This document shows positions 44,376 through 51,836 of a DNA stretch of 64,000 bases, in pieces (positions within the stretch are counted from its first letter, which is position 1; each line of letters begins with the position of its first letter). The translations under genes and the position numbers were made by a program. The DNA is taken from the NCBI RefSeq assembly GCF_018448935.1, contig NZ_RCWC01000022.1:1-64000 (forward strand), given 5' to 3'. Origin of the DNA: Photorhabdus noenieputensis (GTDB lineage Bacteria > Pseudomonadota > Gammaproteobacteria > Enterobacterales > Enterobacteriaceae). The notes beneath the pieces are model-generated. The model ran no database searches, was not told where the DNA came from, and worked only from the letters and a program-made list of their open reading frames with translations.

Positions 44376-44451
44376 GGGCGATTAGCTCAGTTGGTAGAGC
44401 ATCTCCCTTACAAGGAGGGGGTCATCAGTTCGAATCTGGTATCGCCCACCA
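44376..44451 (+). tRNA. valU: tRNA-Val(TAC)
   Basis: 76 nt, GGGCGATTAGCTCAGTTGG... to ATCGCCCACCA; anticodon TAC in CTTACAA. First of three identical valine tRNAs. Confidence 0.97.
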
Positions 44452-44481
44452 TCTCGTTGTGATAAGAATGATTTTATGATT

Positions 44482-44557
44482 GGGCGATTAGCTCAGTTGG
44501 TAGAGCATCTCCCTTACAAGGAGGGGGTCATCAGTTCGAATCTGGTATCGCCCACCA
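44482..44557 (+). tRNA. valX: tRNA-Val(TAC)
   Basis: Identical 76-nt copy, anticodon TAC, CCA encoded, 30 bp after the first. Confidence 0.97.
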
Positions 44558-44600
44558 ATCATAAATTCAGTGGTATAAGCAGTAATAGTCATCATGAAGT

Positions 44601-44676
44601 GGGCGATTAGCTCAGTTGGTAGAGCATCTCCCTTACAAGGAGGGGGTCATCAGTTCGAATCTGGTATCGCCCACCA
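44601..44676 (+). tRNA. valY: tRNA-Val(TAC)
   Basis: Identical third copy, anticodon TAC, CCA encoded. Confidence 0.97.
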
Positions 44677-44719
44677 CTTCATTAAGATTGTTTCAGGCGG
44701 TATCACATATCTTTGGTGC

Positions 44720-44795
44720 GGGTCGTTAGCTCAGTCGGTAGAGCAGTTGACTTTTAATCAATTGGTCGCAGGTTCGAATCCTGCACGACCCACCA
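44720..44795 (+). tRNA. lysV: tRNA-Lys(TTT)
   Basis: 76 nt, GGGTCGTTAGCTCAGTCGG... to CACGACCCACCA; anticodon TTT in CTTTTAA. Intact. Confidence 0.97.
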
Positions 44796-44830
44796 CTCCC
44801 AAAGATATTCAGAGTAGTTCTCCTATAGAT

Positions 44831-44906
44831 GGGTCGTTAGCTCAGTCGGTAGAGCAGTTGACTTTTAATCAATTGGTCGCAGGTTCGAATCCTGCACGAC
44901 CCACCA
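44831..44906 (+). tRNA. tRNA-Lys(TTT)
   Basis: Identical second intact lysine copy. The spacer after it (TCTCAAAAAGATAAAATTGC) is related to the spacer at 45806, showing that the array once continued with more Lys units. Confidence 0.97.
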
Positions 44907-44945
44907 TCTCAAAAAGATAAAATTGCATAATCTAATCATACAGAC

Positions 44946-45003
44946 GGGTCGTTAGCTTAGTCGGTAGAGCAGTTGACTTTTAATCAATGGATCGCAGGTT
45001 CGA
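44946..45003 (+). pseudogene. tRNA-Lys pseudogene, 5' part (third unit, split)
   Basis: The first 58 nt of a lysine tRNA up to GGTTCGA in the T-loop, with some substitutions (GCTTAG in the D-arm, CAATGGATCG). The missing 18 nt (ATCCTGCACGACCCACCA) are found at 45788-45805. 58 plus 18 equals a full 76-nt tRNA, so the gene was split by a clean insertion without loss or target duplication. Confidence 0.9.
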
Positions 45004-45008
45004 GCCGA

Positions 45009-45043
45009 GCGAAGCGAGACAACAGCGCGTGAGCGCTGGCCCG
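45009..45043 (+). repeat. 35-bp structured repeat, copy A
   Basis: Identical to 45905-45939. It contains the hairpin CAGCGC-GTGA-GCGCTG (perfect 6-bp stem with a GNRA-type tetraloop). In both copies it starts five to six nt after the tRNA T-loop breakpoint. It looks like the end of a small mobile or REP-like element. Confidence 0.85.
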
Positions 45044-45055
45044 ATATGAATATTA

Positions 45056-45086
45056 AAGGCCATCGGATGGTTAATCCGATGACCTT
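45056..45086 (-). terminator. Predicted terminator of the DinQ-like toxin mRNA
   Basis: AAGG-C-CATCGGAT, loop GGTTA, ATCCGATG-A-CCTT: a 12-bp stem with one mismatch, followed on the minus strand by TAATATTC. It lies 17 bp beyond the toxin stop codon. Confidence 0.65.
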
Positions 45087-45103
45087 AGCTACGTTTCCGT
45101 TAT

Positions 45104-45196
45104 CTATTTCAGAAATGTGCGGATCAATTCTAAAAGCGCAACTAATGCTTTGAGAACGATGATAGCAGTATCAATAAAGGCTTTGAATGCTTTCAT
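45104..45196 (-). CDS. DinQ/TisB-like type I toxin peptide (30 residues)
   Basis: A 30-residue open frame, too short for usual gene calling. It begins MKAFKAF and its core IDTAIIVLKALVALLELIR is one hydrophobic helix. As I remember it, E. coli DinQ has IDKAIIVLGALIALLELIR at the same place, and TisB has a comparable DIAILILKLIVAALQLL core. Such peptides insert in the inner membrane and lower membrane potential, linked to persistence or DNA-damage stress. AGGAG lies 9 bp before the ATG. The message has a leader of about 200 nt from the promoter at 45402-45429, contains a 22-nt antisense target, and ends at a hairpin. All the hallmarks of a type I toxin are present; expression and toxicity are untested. 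Confidence 0.8.
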   Translation of the reverse strand: MKAFKAFIDTAIIVLKALVALLELIRTFLK

Positions 45197-45273
45197 CCGT
45201 TTTGCTCCTGTTAGGGAGCGCGATTTACCCAGCCATTGCCTTTACACTGCCTGTCTGGCTGGTTCTCATCAGT

Positions 45274-45295
45274 GTTAGTTGAAGAGTAACGCGCT
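45274..45295 (-). promoter_or_regulatory. Antisense-RNA target in the toxin leader
   Basis: 22 nt in the toxin 5' untranslated region, about 78 nt before the start codon, perfectly complementary (inverted repeat) to 45556-45577. Next to it (45296-45303 with 45330-45337) the leader can form an 8-bp stem CTGACTGA/TCAGTCAG, which would present the target in a structured context. Confidence 0.75.
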
Positions 45296-45401
45296 CTGAC
45301 TGAGGCACTGAATCAGCACCACCTGTACTTCAGTCAGGGCTTAAGAAAACTTGCGTAGTAGATACACGGTCAGAACACTATCTCTAAACTAACAGCCGTT
45401 G

Positions 45402-45429
45402 ATTATAAGTTTATTTTGTCCTGATTCAA
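45402..45429 (-). promoter_or_regulatory. Promoter of the DinQ-like toxin
   Basis: On the minus strand: TTGAAT (45429-45424), 16-bp spacer, consensus TATAAT (45407-45402). Predicted start near 45395, giving about 200 nt of leader. I see no LexA box of the CTG-N10-CAG form around it, unlike E. coli dinQ and tisB; the closest is CTG-N9-CAG in the leader. Confidence 0.75.
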
Positions 45430-45450
45430 TGGATTAGAGCGTGAATAGAT

Positions 45451-45577
45451 AAAAACAAAAAAACCAACTGGTGAGGTTGGTTTTTTTGCATTTACCCTTA
45501 GATAGTAGGGTAATTTATCTTTAATGCTATTCACCAAGTTGGTAGCCTCGGTTTTAGCGCGTTACTCTTCAACTAAC
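45451..45577 (-). ncRNA. Predicted antisense small RNA (AgrB/IstR-like antitoxin)
   Basis: A transcript of about 120-127 nt predicted from a promoter at 45584-45612 to a strong terminator (AACCAAC, loop, GTTGGTTTTTTT; 45451-45488). It is read in the same direction as the toxin, upstream of it. Its predicted first 22 nt (45577-45556) are perfectly complementary to the toxin leader at 45274-45295, so it could base-pair in trans with the message and block translation, as AgrB does for DinQ and IstR-1 for TisB. No open frame of interest inside. Confidence 0.75.
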
Positions 45578-45583
45578 GTAGTT

Positions 45584-45612
45584 AGTCTACCCCCTAAAGT
45601 ACGAAATATCAA
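45584..45612 (-). promoter_or_regulatory. Promoter of the antisense small RNA
   Basis: On the minus strand: TTGATA (45612-45607), 17-bp spacer, TAGACT (45589-45584). With a start 7 nt downstream the RNA begins exactly at the complementary segment. Confidence 0.65.
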
Positions 45613-45787
45613 CATGAGGGGCTCATACTAAATTGACGGTATTATCATGATGAAAGATCATCATAAATTGTGATAAAATATGTTTTTTTTGTTAAAAAAC
45701 AGAATAATATTTCTTTTCCGGTCCATCAGATTTACAAGCCGTGTTTCTGATAGTGCTGACTTGAAGGATAAGGCCGTAGGCCGAGTC

Positions 45788-45805
45788 ATCCTGCACGACC
45801 CACCA
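45788..45805 (+). pseudogene. tRNA-Lys pseudogene, 3' part (third unit)
   Basis: ATCCTGCACGACCCACCA, exactly the last 18 nt of the intact lysine tRNAs. Together with 44946-45003 it makes a complete 76-nt tRNA. Confidence 0.9.
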
Positions 45806-45841
45806 TCTCAGAAGACAAAATTCGAATAATCTCCATAAGAT

Positions 45842-45899
45842 GAATCTTTAGCTCAGTCAGTAGAGCAGTTGACTTTTAATCAATGGGTCGCAGGTTCGA
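45842..45899 (+). pseudogene. tRNA-Lys pseudogene, 5' part (fourth unit)
   Basis: 58 nt resembling tRNA-Lys(TTT) with a decayed acceptor strand (GAATCTTTAG instead of GGGTCGTTAG) and a D-loop change. It breaks after GGTTCGA, the same nucleotide as the third unit, and is followed by GCTGGG and the 35-bp repeat. A degenerate 3' half (about 12 of 18 matches, ACTTGTACGACACACC) may survive at 46026-46043. Confidence 0.8.
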
Positions 45900-45904
45900 G
45901 CTGG

Positions 45905-45939
45905 GCGAAGCGAGACAACAGCGCGTGAGCGCTGGCCCG
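45905..45939 (+). repeat. 35-bp structured repeat, copy B
   Basis: Identical to 45009-45043. Here the outer bases GGGC (45903-45906) can also pair with GCCC (45935-45938), enclosing the CAGCGC-GTGA-GCGCTG hairpin. It begins the roughly 126-bp insert in the fourth tRNA-Lys relic. Confidence 0.85.
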
Positions 45940-46048
45940 CAGCAAAAGAAGTCACAAACAATGAGAACACTCAAACTATGGCCTCTTGGAAACAGGTAGA
46001 ACCGAGATGTGGTAGGTAACTTTAATACTTGTACGACACACCGGCTAA

Positions 46049-46333
46049 TCAATGCGTCGCCAGGGCTTTATAGAAACTAGGGTTTTCTTGGATGATAGCT
46101 AACACCTTTGCCGCTAGTCCTGTCGGATTTCGACGTTTCTGTTCCCAGCTTTTAATTGTATCAAGGCTAGTGCCTAAAGCCTCCGCCATCTCTGTCTGTG
46201 AAATGTTAAGTTGAGCACGGATAGCTTTAACGTCGGCAACTTCGTATCGGGTTACATGCGCTGCGGCTTTATTACCTTGTTTAATTTCAACTGCTTCTTC
46301 TAGGGATGCTTTTAATTCGTCAAAAAAACTCAT
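46049..46333 (-). CDS. HigA/NadS-type antitoxin with XRE helix-turn-helix
   Basis: A 94-residue protein with a C-terminal helix-turn-helix (IRAQLNISQTEMAEALGTSL, TIKSWEQKRRNPTGLA). The N-terminal part would wrap the toxin. ATG 46333 is one base after the toxin stop and has GAGG 6-7 bp upstream; an ATG four codons earlier overlaps the toxin gene. It should neutralise the RelE/HigB-like toxin and repress the operon. Confidence 0.88.
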   Translation of the reverse strand: MSFFDELKASLEEAVEIKQGNKAAAHVTRYEVADVKAIRAQLNISQTEMAEALGTSLDTIKSWEQKRRNPTGLAAKVLAIIQENPSFYKALATH

Positions 46334-46334
46334 G

Positions 46335-46667
46335 TTACACCTCATATTTTAGTAATTTTGTTAGTTTTTTCAGTTCTGCTTTCTCGGCATCCGTTAAGCT
46401 ATCTTTTTTACTTTTCGGATAAGCCATCACCAGATAGATAATATCTTCAGTCGCTAGAAGATAAATAACTCTGGTACTACCATTTTTTCCTTGTGAGCCT
46501 ATAGCCATTCTGATTTTACGTAACCCCCCAGTACCACGTATTAGATCACCTTTATCTGGTGACTCGATAAGCTCTCGTTGCAGTTCTTTAAGTTCATCAT
46601 CAGTGGCAATCTCTTTTATCTGTCGGGTAAACATACTAGTTTCGATAAACTCTATCGCATGACTCAC
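46335..46667 (-). CDS. RelE/HigB-type mRNA interferase toxin
   Basis: A 110-residue protein of the RelE superfamily (HigB2-like): IEFIETSMFTRQIKEIATDD, DKGDLIRGTGGLRKIRMAIG, STRVIYLLATEDIIYLVMAY, then a lysine-rich tail YPKSKKDSLTDAEKAELKKL. Such toxins cut mRNA on the ribosome. The toxin comes first and the XRE antitoxin second, the order of higBA systems. Located beside the tRNA array, a common site for gene acquisition. Confidence 0.88.
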   Translation of the reverse strand: MSHAIEFIETSMFTRQIKEIATDDELKELQRELIESPDKGDLIRGTGGLRKIRMAIGSQGKNGSTRVIYLLATEDIIYLVMAYPKSKKDSLTDAEKAELKKLTKLLKYEV

Positions 46668-46769
46668 TGGAAAACCTCCTTTATCCTAGAGTACAAGGTA
46701 CTCTTATAATTCTAAAATTGCCAGCATGACTTACAAATTTATTCCATACCTTTAGTTGAAGATTTGAAA

Positions 46770-46928
46770 ATGATAGCAGACCTTAATGGCCTAGGTTATC
46801 AGCCATTAATTAGACAGGTTTTAAATCGTTTTGCTGATAGCGAGAAAAAACGGGTACTCGCCGAAGTTCACAGCAAGGCAATGAAAAATAAAAAAAGAAA
46901 ATCCAATGAACGTCATAAGGCTGTTTAA
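46770..46928 (+). pseudogene. Remnant of a CopG/BrnA-like antitoxin
   Basis: 52 codons from an internal ATG: IADLNGLGYQPLIRQVLNRF, ADSEKKRVLAEV, then a lysine-rich tail. The same frame reads back to IPLVEDLKM without a start codon and then hits a stop, so the N-terminus is gone. The pattern VEDLKMIADLNGLGYQPLIRQ resembles the C-terminal half of BrnA/CopG-type antitoxins. Probably a leftover of an older toxin-antitoxin pair. Confidence 0.55.
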
Positions 46929-46948
46929 CCCCATGTCTTAGCTACGTA

Positions 46949-47030
46949 TATACCCTAAAGATTTCAAGATGCATCACGACGGCAAGGGGGCCTCCGGGAG
47001 CATAGATAACTATATGACCGGGATGAGTGC
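46949..47030 (+). repeat. ERIC element, copy 5 (3'-truncated)
   Basis: TATACCCTAAAGATTTCAAG to GACCGGGATGAGTGC, then unrelated sequence. About 45 bp of the right end are missing, and the core has lost several bases (GGGGGCCTCCGGGAGCATAG). Confidence 0.8.
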
Positions 47031-47122
47031 AAATTATTCATTCCTAAACGATCTATACCAATAATGCCAGATGGGATAAGCTTTACCTAATGGTTGTACT
47101 AGCTGATTATTAGGATATAAAA

Positions 47123-48088
47123 ATGAATCTCTACGGACTTGTTGCTGATATTGGCGGCACTAATGCCAGATTAGCACTTTGCAATTTGGAAAATGGGGCT
47201 ATTGAACGGATTGAAACGTATAGTGCAAAACAACACGCCGGATTAGAATCTATTATTAGTCACTATTTAGCGGAGCAAAAAACAGTAGTGGCTTATGCAT
47301 GTATTGCTATTGCTTGCCCGATAAATGGTGATTGGGTAGAAATGACCAATCACCAATGGGCATTTTCTATTAGTGAGCTGAAACGGACACTTGGGCTAGA
47401 CAAATTAGATGTGATCAATGACTTCACGGCTGTATCTATGGCTATTCCAATGCTGACAGAGGAATGCAAGCTTCAATTAGGAGGAGGAGAGGCGGTTAAA
47501 GACAAACCGATAGCGGTTTACGGGGCAGGGACTGGCCTCGGTGTAGCTCATTTGATCAAAGTAGACAAGCAATGGGTAAGTTTACCTGGTGAAGGTGGTC
47601 ATGTAGATTTTGCAGCGAATAGTGAAGAACAAGACGCGATATTGGCTGTCTTACGGCGTAAATTTGGGCACGTTTCAGTAGAAAGAATCTTGTCCGGTAG
47701 TGGGTTGGTAAACCTTTATCAGGCCATTGCCATTTTGGATAATCGTCAGCCGGAAGATTTAGAACCAGAAACCGTGACGCAACGAGCATTGGATGAAAGT
47801 TGTCAATATTGCCATCGTGCTCTGACACTATTTTGTGAAATTATGGGGCGATTTGGTGGAAATTTAGCGTTAAATATGGGGACTTTTGGTGGTGTGTATA
47901 TCGCTGGTGGTATAGTGCCGCGGTTTCTTGATTTCTTTAGGCAATCGAACTTTCTTCATGGATTTGAAGATAAAGGGCGCTTTAAACCGTTAATACAACA
48001 GATTCCTGTTTATTTGATTACTCATCCACAACCAGGATTATTAGGTTCAGGTACCTATTTACGGCAACAGCTTTCACGTATTAATTAA
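47123..48088 (+). CDS. glk: Glucokinase
   Basis: A 321-residue ROK-related/Glk-type kinase, E. coli length. Phosphate-binding [13 protein letters not shown] at the N-terminus; catalytic aspartate region [19 protein letters not shown] and [10 protein letters not shown] bind glucose and ATP. It phosphorylates glucose in the cytoplasm from sources other than the PTS. Single-gene unit. Confidence 0.96.
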   Translation: MNLYGLVADIGGTNARLALCNLENGAIERIETYSAKQHAGLESIISHYLAEQKTVVAYACIAIACPINGDWVEMTNHQWAFSISELKRTLGLDKLDVINDFTAVSMAIPMLTEECKLQLGGGEAVKDKPIAVYGAGTGLGVAHLIKVDKQWVSLPGEGGHVDFAANSEEQDAILAVLRRKFGHVSVERILSGSGLVNLYQAIAILDNRQPEDLEPETVTQRALDESCQYCHRALTLFCEIMGRFGGNLALNMGTFGGVYIAGGIVPRFLDFFRQSNFLHGFEDKGRFKPLIQQIPVYLITHPQPGLLGSGTYLRQQLSRIN

Positions 48089-48515
48089 ATTATAAGGTCA
48101 GATATATATTTCAAAATTAATGATTGTATATATCTGACTGGAATTTTTTAAATATCAATATTGCAACGGTATATTAATATTGAAAGCTATGAAAATCCAT
48201 TTTATTTTTGAGTGTTTATGATTTTATTTATATGGAATATTGGTTTGACAATATCGTTGTGGATTTATAAGAATAAAGTTAAAGAATAGATATTATGATT
48301 TTAACGATTAATGATTGAAATTATTGATTCTATAATTCACATTGAAAATATAATAATGGATATGGTGATTTTTTCATATAATTTATATGGTTACGATTTA
48401 TTTTGGTAAAATTTAAATGTTATATTAAAATAAAAAATTCACAATTTTATTAAAATATATTTACTGTTAAGATTAAATGGAAGTAAACATGCATCTCTAT
48501 GAATTTAAACTGTTT

Positions 48516-48642
48516 TATACCCTACGGATTTCAAGATGCATCGCGACGGCAAGGGAGTGAATCCCCGGGAGCATAGGAAACTATGTGACCGGGGTGAGCG
48601 AGTGCAGCCAACAAAGAGGCAACTTGAAAGATAACGGGTATA
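48516..48642 (+). repeat. ERIC element, copy 6 (127 bp, complete)
   Basis: TATACCCTACGGATTTCAAG to GATAACGGGTATA with core CCCCGGGAGCATAG/CTATGTGACCGGGG. Confidence 0.9.
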
Positions 48643-49054
48643 CTGTGTAACTGATATTCCCATTCGCTACTTAATCTCCCTTAATTGAATTTATTTTCGG
48701 CAATATTGCAATCAAGTTTGTCATTATCTGGGTTTAATATCAAAATAAATTATTATGTGATTATCAATGCCTAAATAGATAGTATTAAAAGATTGATATG
48801 ACATTTGACAATGAGTAAATAGGTCTTATGACATTATTTACTATCATCATCAAAACTTTTTGCAATATAGTGATGATTTATTATCCTGCTTGTGGGAAGC
48901 CTTTAACATGATAATGAGATTTATATTCACAATATTTATGTAACTGATTGATTTATTTTAGATGAAAAGCGGATATTTTATTATGCTGTTTTTCATGTTT
49001 AAATACTTTTAAGTTATTGAAATTTTAATTGTTTTGTTTTCTCTTTTTATACTT

Positions 49055-49060
49055 TATAAT
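49055..49060 (+). promoter_or_regulatory. Candidate -10 element of seqA
   Basis: Consensus TATAAT 39 bp before the seqA start; no clear -35 at 16-18 bp. Confidence 0.4.
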
Positions 49061-49098
49061 CTGTCAAAATTTTTTATTTAGAACAGTACTGGATAGAA

Positions 49099-49623
49099 AT
49101 GAAAACGATAGAAGTTGATGAAGACCTTTACCGCTATATTGCCAGCCACACACAACATATTGGTGAAAGTGCATCTGATATTTTACGGCGCATGTTGAAA
49201 TTTAACGCCGAGCAGCCAGTACAAAATGTGCAGCCTATTAGTGCTATGGAGAAATCGCCGGTAGTCCGCCAGCGTGATTCTGTCCGTGTGATACGTGAAT
49301 TGTTACTTTCAGATGACTATTCTGATAAGAAAAAATCTGTTGAGCGTTTTATGTTGATCTTATCTACATTATACAGCTTGAACAGTGAAAGTTTTTCCCA
49401 GACGACTGATGCTATGCATGGTCGTACTCGTGTTTATTTTGCTGGTGATGAACAGACATTGCTTGCCAGTGGTAAACAAACTAAACCTCGTCACATTCCA
49501 GGCACACCTTTTTGGGTAATCACTAATACCAATACTGACCGTAAGCGTAATATGGTTGAACAAATTATGCAGGATATGAAATTCACAGCCAATTTTATCG
49601 ACAAGGTGTGTGGCACAATTTAA
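49099..49623 (+). CDS. seqA: Negative modulator of replication initiation SeqA
   Basis: A 174-residue protein. The N-terminal multimerisation domain (KTIEVDEDLYRYIASHTQHI) and C-terminal DNA-binding domain (ATDAMHGRTRVYFA-like segment at residues 102-115, KPRHIPGTPFWVITNTNT) match the family. It binds hemimethylated GATC sites and delays re-initiation at oriC. seqA-pgm is a conserved pair, with pgm 62 bp downstream. Confidence 0.97.
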   Translation: MKTIEVDEDLYRYIASHTQHIGESASDILRRMLKFNAEQPVQNVQPISAMEKSPVVRQRDSVRVIRELLLSDDYSDKKKSVERFMLILSTLYSLNSESFSQTTDAMHGRTRVYFAGDEQTLLASGKQTKPRHIPGTPFWVITNTNTDRKRNMVEQIMQDMKFTANFIDKVCGTI

Positions 49624-49684
49624 CTGATTAAGGCTGCGCTGACGAATAAAGTTCAGTGCAGCTCTTGTCCAGGGGAGATTTAAC

Positions 49685-51325
49685 GTGGTAAATCATCCGT
49701 GCGCGGGACAGATTGCCCGCCAAAGTGATCTGATAAATGTAGCGCAACTTACATCGCAGTATTACACCTTACATCCTCAGCCGGAAAACTCAGAGCATAA
49801 GGTTAAATTTGGTACATCCGGTCATCGTGGCAGTTCTCGGCGTCACAGCTTTAATGAGGCGCATATTCTGGCAATTACTCAGGCTGTTGCAGAAGTTCGC
49901 AAGCAACGGGGAATTAATGGCCCTTGTTATGTGGGTAAAGATACCCATGCTTTATCAGAAGCGGCATTTATTTCTGTATTGGAAGTCTTGACGGCTAATG
50001 GCGTGAATGTGATTGTGCAGGAAAATAATGGATTTACGCCAACACCTGCGATTTCTCATGCCATCCTCTGTTATAACCGCTTGGGGAAAGCGTTGGCTGA
50101 CGGGATTGTTATTACCCCTTCCCATAACCCACCAGAAGACGGGGGGATTAAATATAATCCACCTGATGGCGGCCCCGCAGATACGGATTTGACAGCAATT
50201 ATAGAACGTCGTGCTAATGAGTTGCTTACAGAAGGTCTGAAAGATGTTAAACGTTTGCCGTTTGTTCAGGTATTGAACAGCGAATATTTACATCAGCAGG
50301 ATTTAGTTGAACCGTATGTTAGCACGTTGGGTGATGTGGTTGATATGGACGCTATCCAGCAGGCCGGGCTGAAAATCGGTATTGATCCTTTGGGGGGCTC
50401 TGGCATTGCGTTCTGGCAGCGTATCGGTGAGCGCTACAATTTGGATCTGACATTGGTTAATGATCAAGTTGATCAGACATTCCGTTTTATGCATCTGGAT
50501 CATGATGGCGTCATTCGTATGGATTGCTCATCCCCTTGGGCAATGGCGGGTTTGTTAGCCATGCGCGATAAATTTGATCTGGCTTTTGCAAACGATCCTG
50601 ATTATGACCGCCACGGTATCGTTACTCCTGCCGGTTTGATGAATCCTAACCACTATCTGGCAACCGCGATAAATTACCTATTCCGCCATCGTCCCCAATG
50701 GTCAGAGAGTGTTGCGGTAGGTAAAACATTGGTATCCAGTGCCATGATTGATCGGGTTGTCGCCGATCTTGGTCGTAAATTGGTGGAAGTGCCCGTAGGT
50801 TTTAAGTGGTTTGTTGATGGGTTACATAAAGGTGAGTTAGGCTTTGGTGGAGAGGAGAGTGCCGGGGCATCTTTCTTACGTTTTGATGGTACGCCGTGGT
50901 CTACAGATAAAGATGGGATTATCTTGTGTTTGCTGGCGGCAGAGATGACCGCAGTAACAGGGGAAAATCCGCAGCAGCATTACAATAAGTTGGCAGCCCG
51001 TTTCGGTACGCCAAGTTACAGTCGTATTCAGGCGTCGGCAACTTATCAGCAAAAGGCATTATTAGCCAAGTTATCACCAGAAATGGTGAAAGCGGATAAG
51101 CTCGCTGGTGATCCAATCACAGCCCGATTGACAAAAGCTTCTGGTAACGGCGCGTCAATCGGTGGTCTAAAAGTGATAACAGAAAACGGCTGGTTTGCTG
51201 CGCGTCCATCGGGGACAGAGGAAGCCTATAAAATTTATTGTGAAAGTCTCCTTGGCCCTGAGCACCGGCAGAAAATTGAGCAGGAAGCACTGGATATCGT
51301 TAACCAGGTTTTTGCCGCTGGCTAA
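49685..51325 (+). CDS. pgm: Phosphoglucomutase (alpha-D-glucose specific)
   Basis: A 546-residue protein, E. coli length. The phosphoserine loop is [20 protein letters not shown], the metal loop DPDYDRHG, the sugar loop GEESAGASF, and the phosphate-binding loop [12 protein letters not shown]. It interconverts glucose 1- and 6-phosphate. Start GTG 49685 after AGGGGAG. Confidence 0.97.
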   Translation: MVNHPCAGQIARQSDLINVAQLTSQYYTLHPQPENSEHKVKFGTSGHRGSSRRHSFNEAHILAITQAVAEVRKQRGINGPCYVGKDTHALSEAAFISVLEVLTANGVNVIVQENNGFTPTPAISHAILCYNRLGKALADGIVITPSHNPPEDGGIKYNPPDGGPADTDLTAIIERRANELLTEGLKDVKRLPFVQVLNSEYLHQQDLVEPYVSTLGDVVDMDAIQQAGLKIGIDPLGGSGIAFWQRIGERYNLDLTLVNDQVDQTFRFMHLDHDGVIRMDCSSPWAMAGLLAMRDKFDLAFANDPDYDRHGIVTPAGLMNPNHYLATAINYLFRHRPQWSESVAVGKTLVSSAMIDRVVADLGRKLVEVPVGFKWFVDGLHKGELGFGGEESAGASFLRFDGTPWSTDKDGIILCLLAAEMTAVTGENPQQHYNKLAARFGTPSYSRIQASATYQQKALLAKLSPEMVKADKLAGDPITARLTKASGNGASIGGLKVITENGWFAARPSGTEEAYKIYCESLLGPEHRQKIEQEALDIVNQVFAAG

Positions 51326-51341
51326 TCTTTTGAGTTAATTA

Positions 51342-51386
51342 AAAAGAATCCGCAATAGTAATAAAGGCTTTTGCGGATTTTTTATT
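51342..51386. terminator. Bidirectional terminator between pgm and the EamA gene
   Basis: AATCCGCAA ... TTGCGGATT with an A-run before and TTTTTATTTTT after; serves the convergent pgm and leftward EamA genes. Confidence 0.78.
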
Positions 51387-51388
51387 TT

Positions 51389-51817
51389 TCAGCCCAGAGC
51401 GACCATTAATGCACCGACAGTAATCAGTGCAACACCACCTGCGGCCATAAGTGATATCTTTTCACCAAATAAGATAACGGCCAAGATGACAGCAAACACA
51501 ACGCTGAGTTTATCAATCGGGGCAACCTGAGAAACATTGCCATTTCTAATTGCCAGAAAGTAAAACAACCATGACAATGCCCCTGCCACACCGCTTAAAG
51601 TGATAAAAAGCAGCGCCTTGCGGTTTACCAGTATTTCACTCACCAGATTTAATTTTCCCTGTACTACAACAACGCCGACAAGAAACAACGCCATAATGAC
51701 TGAGCGTATTGCTGTTGCTGTATTGGCATCAAGATTTTGCAACCCGATTTTCCCGAAGATAGCGACTAAAGCGGCAGTAAACGCTGATAATAAGGCATAG
51801 ATAAGCCAGGTACCCAT
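51389..51817 (-). CDS. EamA-family (half-size DMT) transporter
   Basis: A 142-residue membrane protein with about five hydrophobic segments: WLIYALLSAFTAALVAIFGK, VIMALFLVGVVVVQG, LSGVAGALSWLFYFLAIRN, LSVVFAVILAVILFGE, AGGVALITVGALMVALG. One EamA domain; such half-size proteins work as dimers to move small metabolites. Substrate unknown. Two reverse-oriented ERIC elements lie just beyond its start. Confidence 0.85.
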   Translation of the reverse strand: MGTWLIYALLSAFTAALVAIFGKIGLQNLDANTATAIRSVIMALFLVGVVVVQGKLNLVSEILVNRKALLFITLSGVAGALSWLFYFLAIRNGNVSQVAPIDKLSVVFAVILAVILFGEKISLMAAGGVALITVGALMVALG

Positions 51818-51836
51818 AGCGAATAAATCCTGTTGT

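Larger units (their letters stand above)
45004..45787. mobile_element. 784-bp insert within the third tRNA-Lys gene
   Basis: All sequence between the two halves of the split tRNA. The left end is a structured G+C-rich segment (45004-45043); the right end is GGAT..GGCCGTAGGCC..GAGTC|ATCC. The hexamer GCCGAG occurs at both ends (45004-45009 and 45780-45785). It has no transposase or integrase gene. The cargo is the DinQ-like toxin/antisense locus. What moved it is unknown; a fourth, more decayed tRNA-Lys at 45842 is interrupted at the same nucleotide by the same left-end sequence. Confidence 0.6.
46668..47122. other. Gap with an antitoxin relic and a truncated ERIC
   Basis: Between the toxin gene and glk. 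It holds the higBA promoter side, a 52-codon antitoxin-like remnant (46770-46928), a 3'-truncated ERIC (46949-47030) and the presumed glk promoter region. Nothing else recognised. Confidence 0.5.
48089..49098. other. A+T-rich spacer between glk and seqA
   Basis: About 1 kb without a recognisable gene. It contains the ERIC at 48516-48642 and, near its right end, a TATAAT at 49055-49060 that is the likely seqA -10 element. Confidence 0.55.

Noticed and set aside
44376-44906. CRISPR array
   Set aside because: The regular repeats here are tRNA genes with encoded CCA ends; no cas genes in the window.
44594-44920. 108-codon open frame across the tRNA array
   Set aside because: It simply reads through tRNA-Val and tRNA-Lys genes; its repeated peptide (SLAQSVEQLTFNQLVAGSNP) is a known artefact of tRNA genes.
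45296-45337. LexA operator in the DinQ-like locus
   Set aside because: The best match is CTG-N9-CAG, one base short of the LexA spacing, and it lies in the transcribed leader rather than over the promoter.
45274-45577. The 22-bp inverted repeat as transposon terminal inverted repeats
   Set aside because: It lies inside the insert rather than at its ends, encloses no recombinase gene, and coincides with the toxin leader and the predicted 5' end of a promoter-driven RNA, which fits antisense pairing better.
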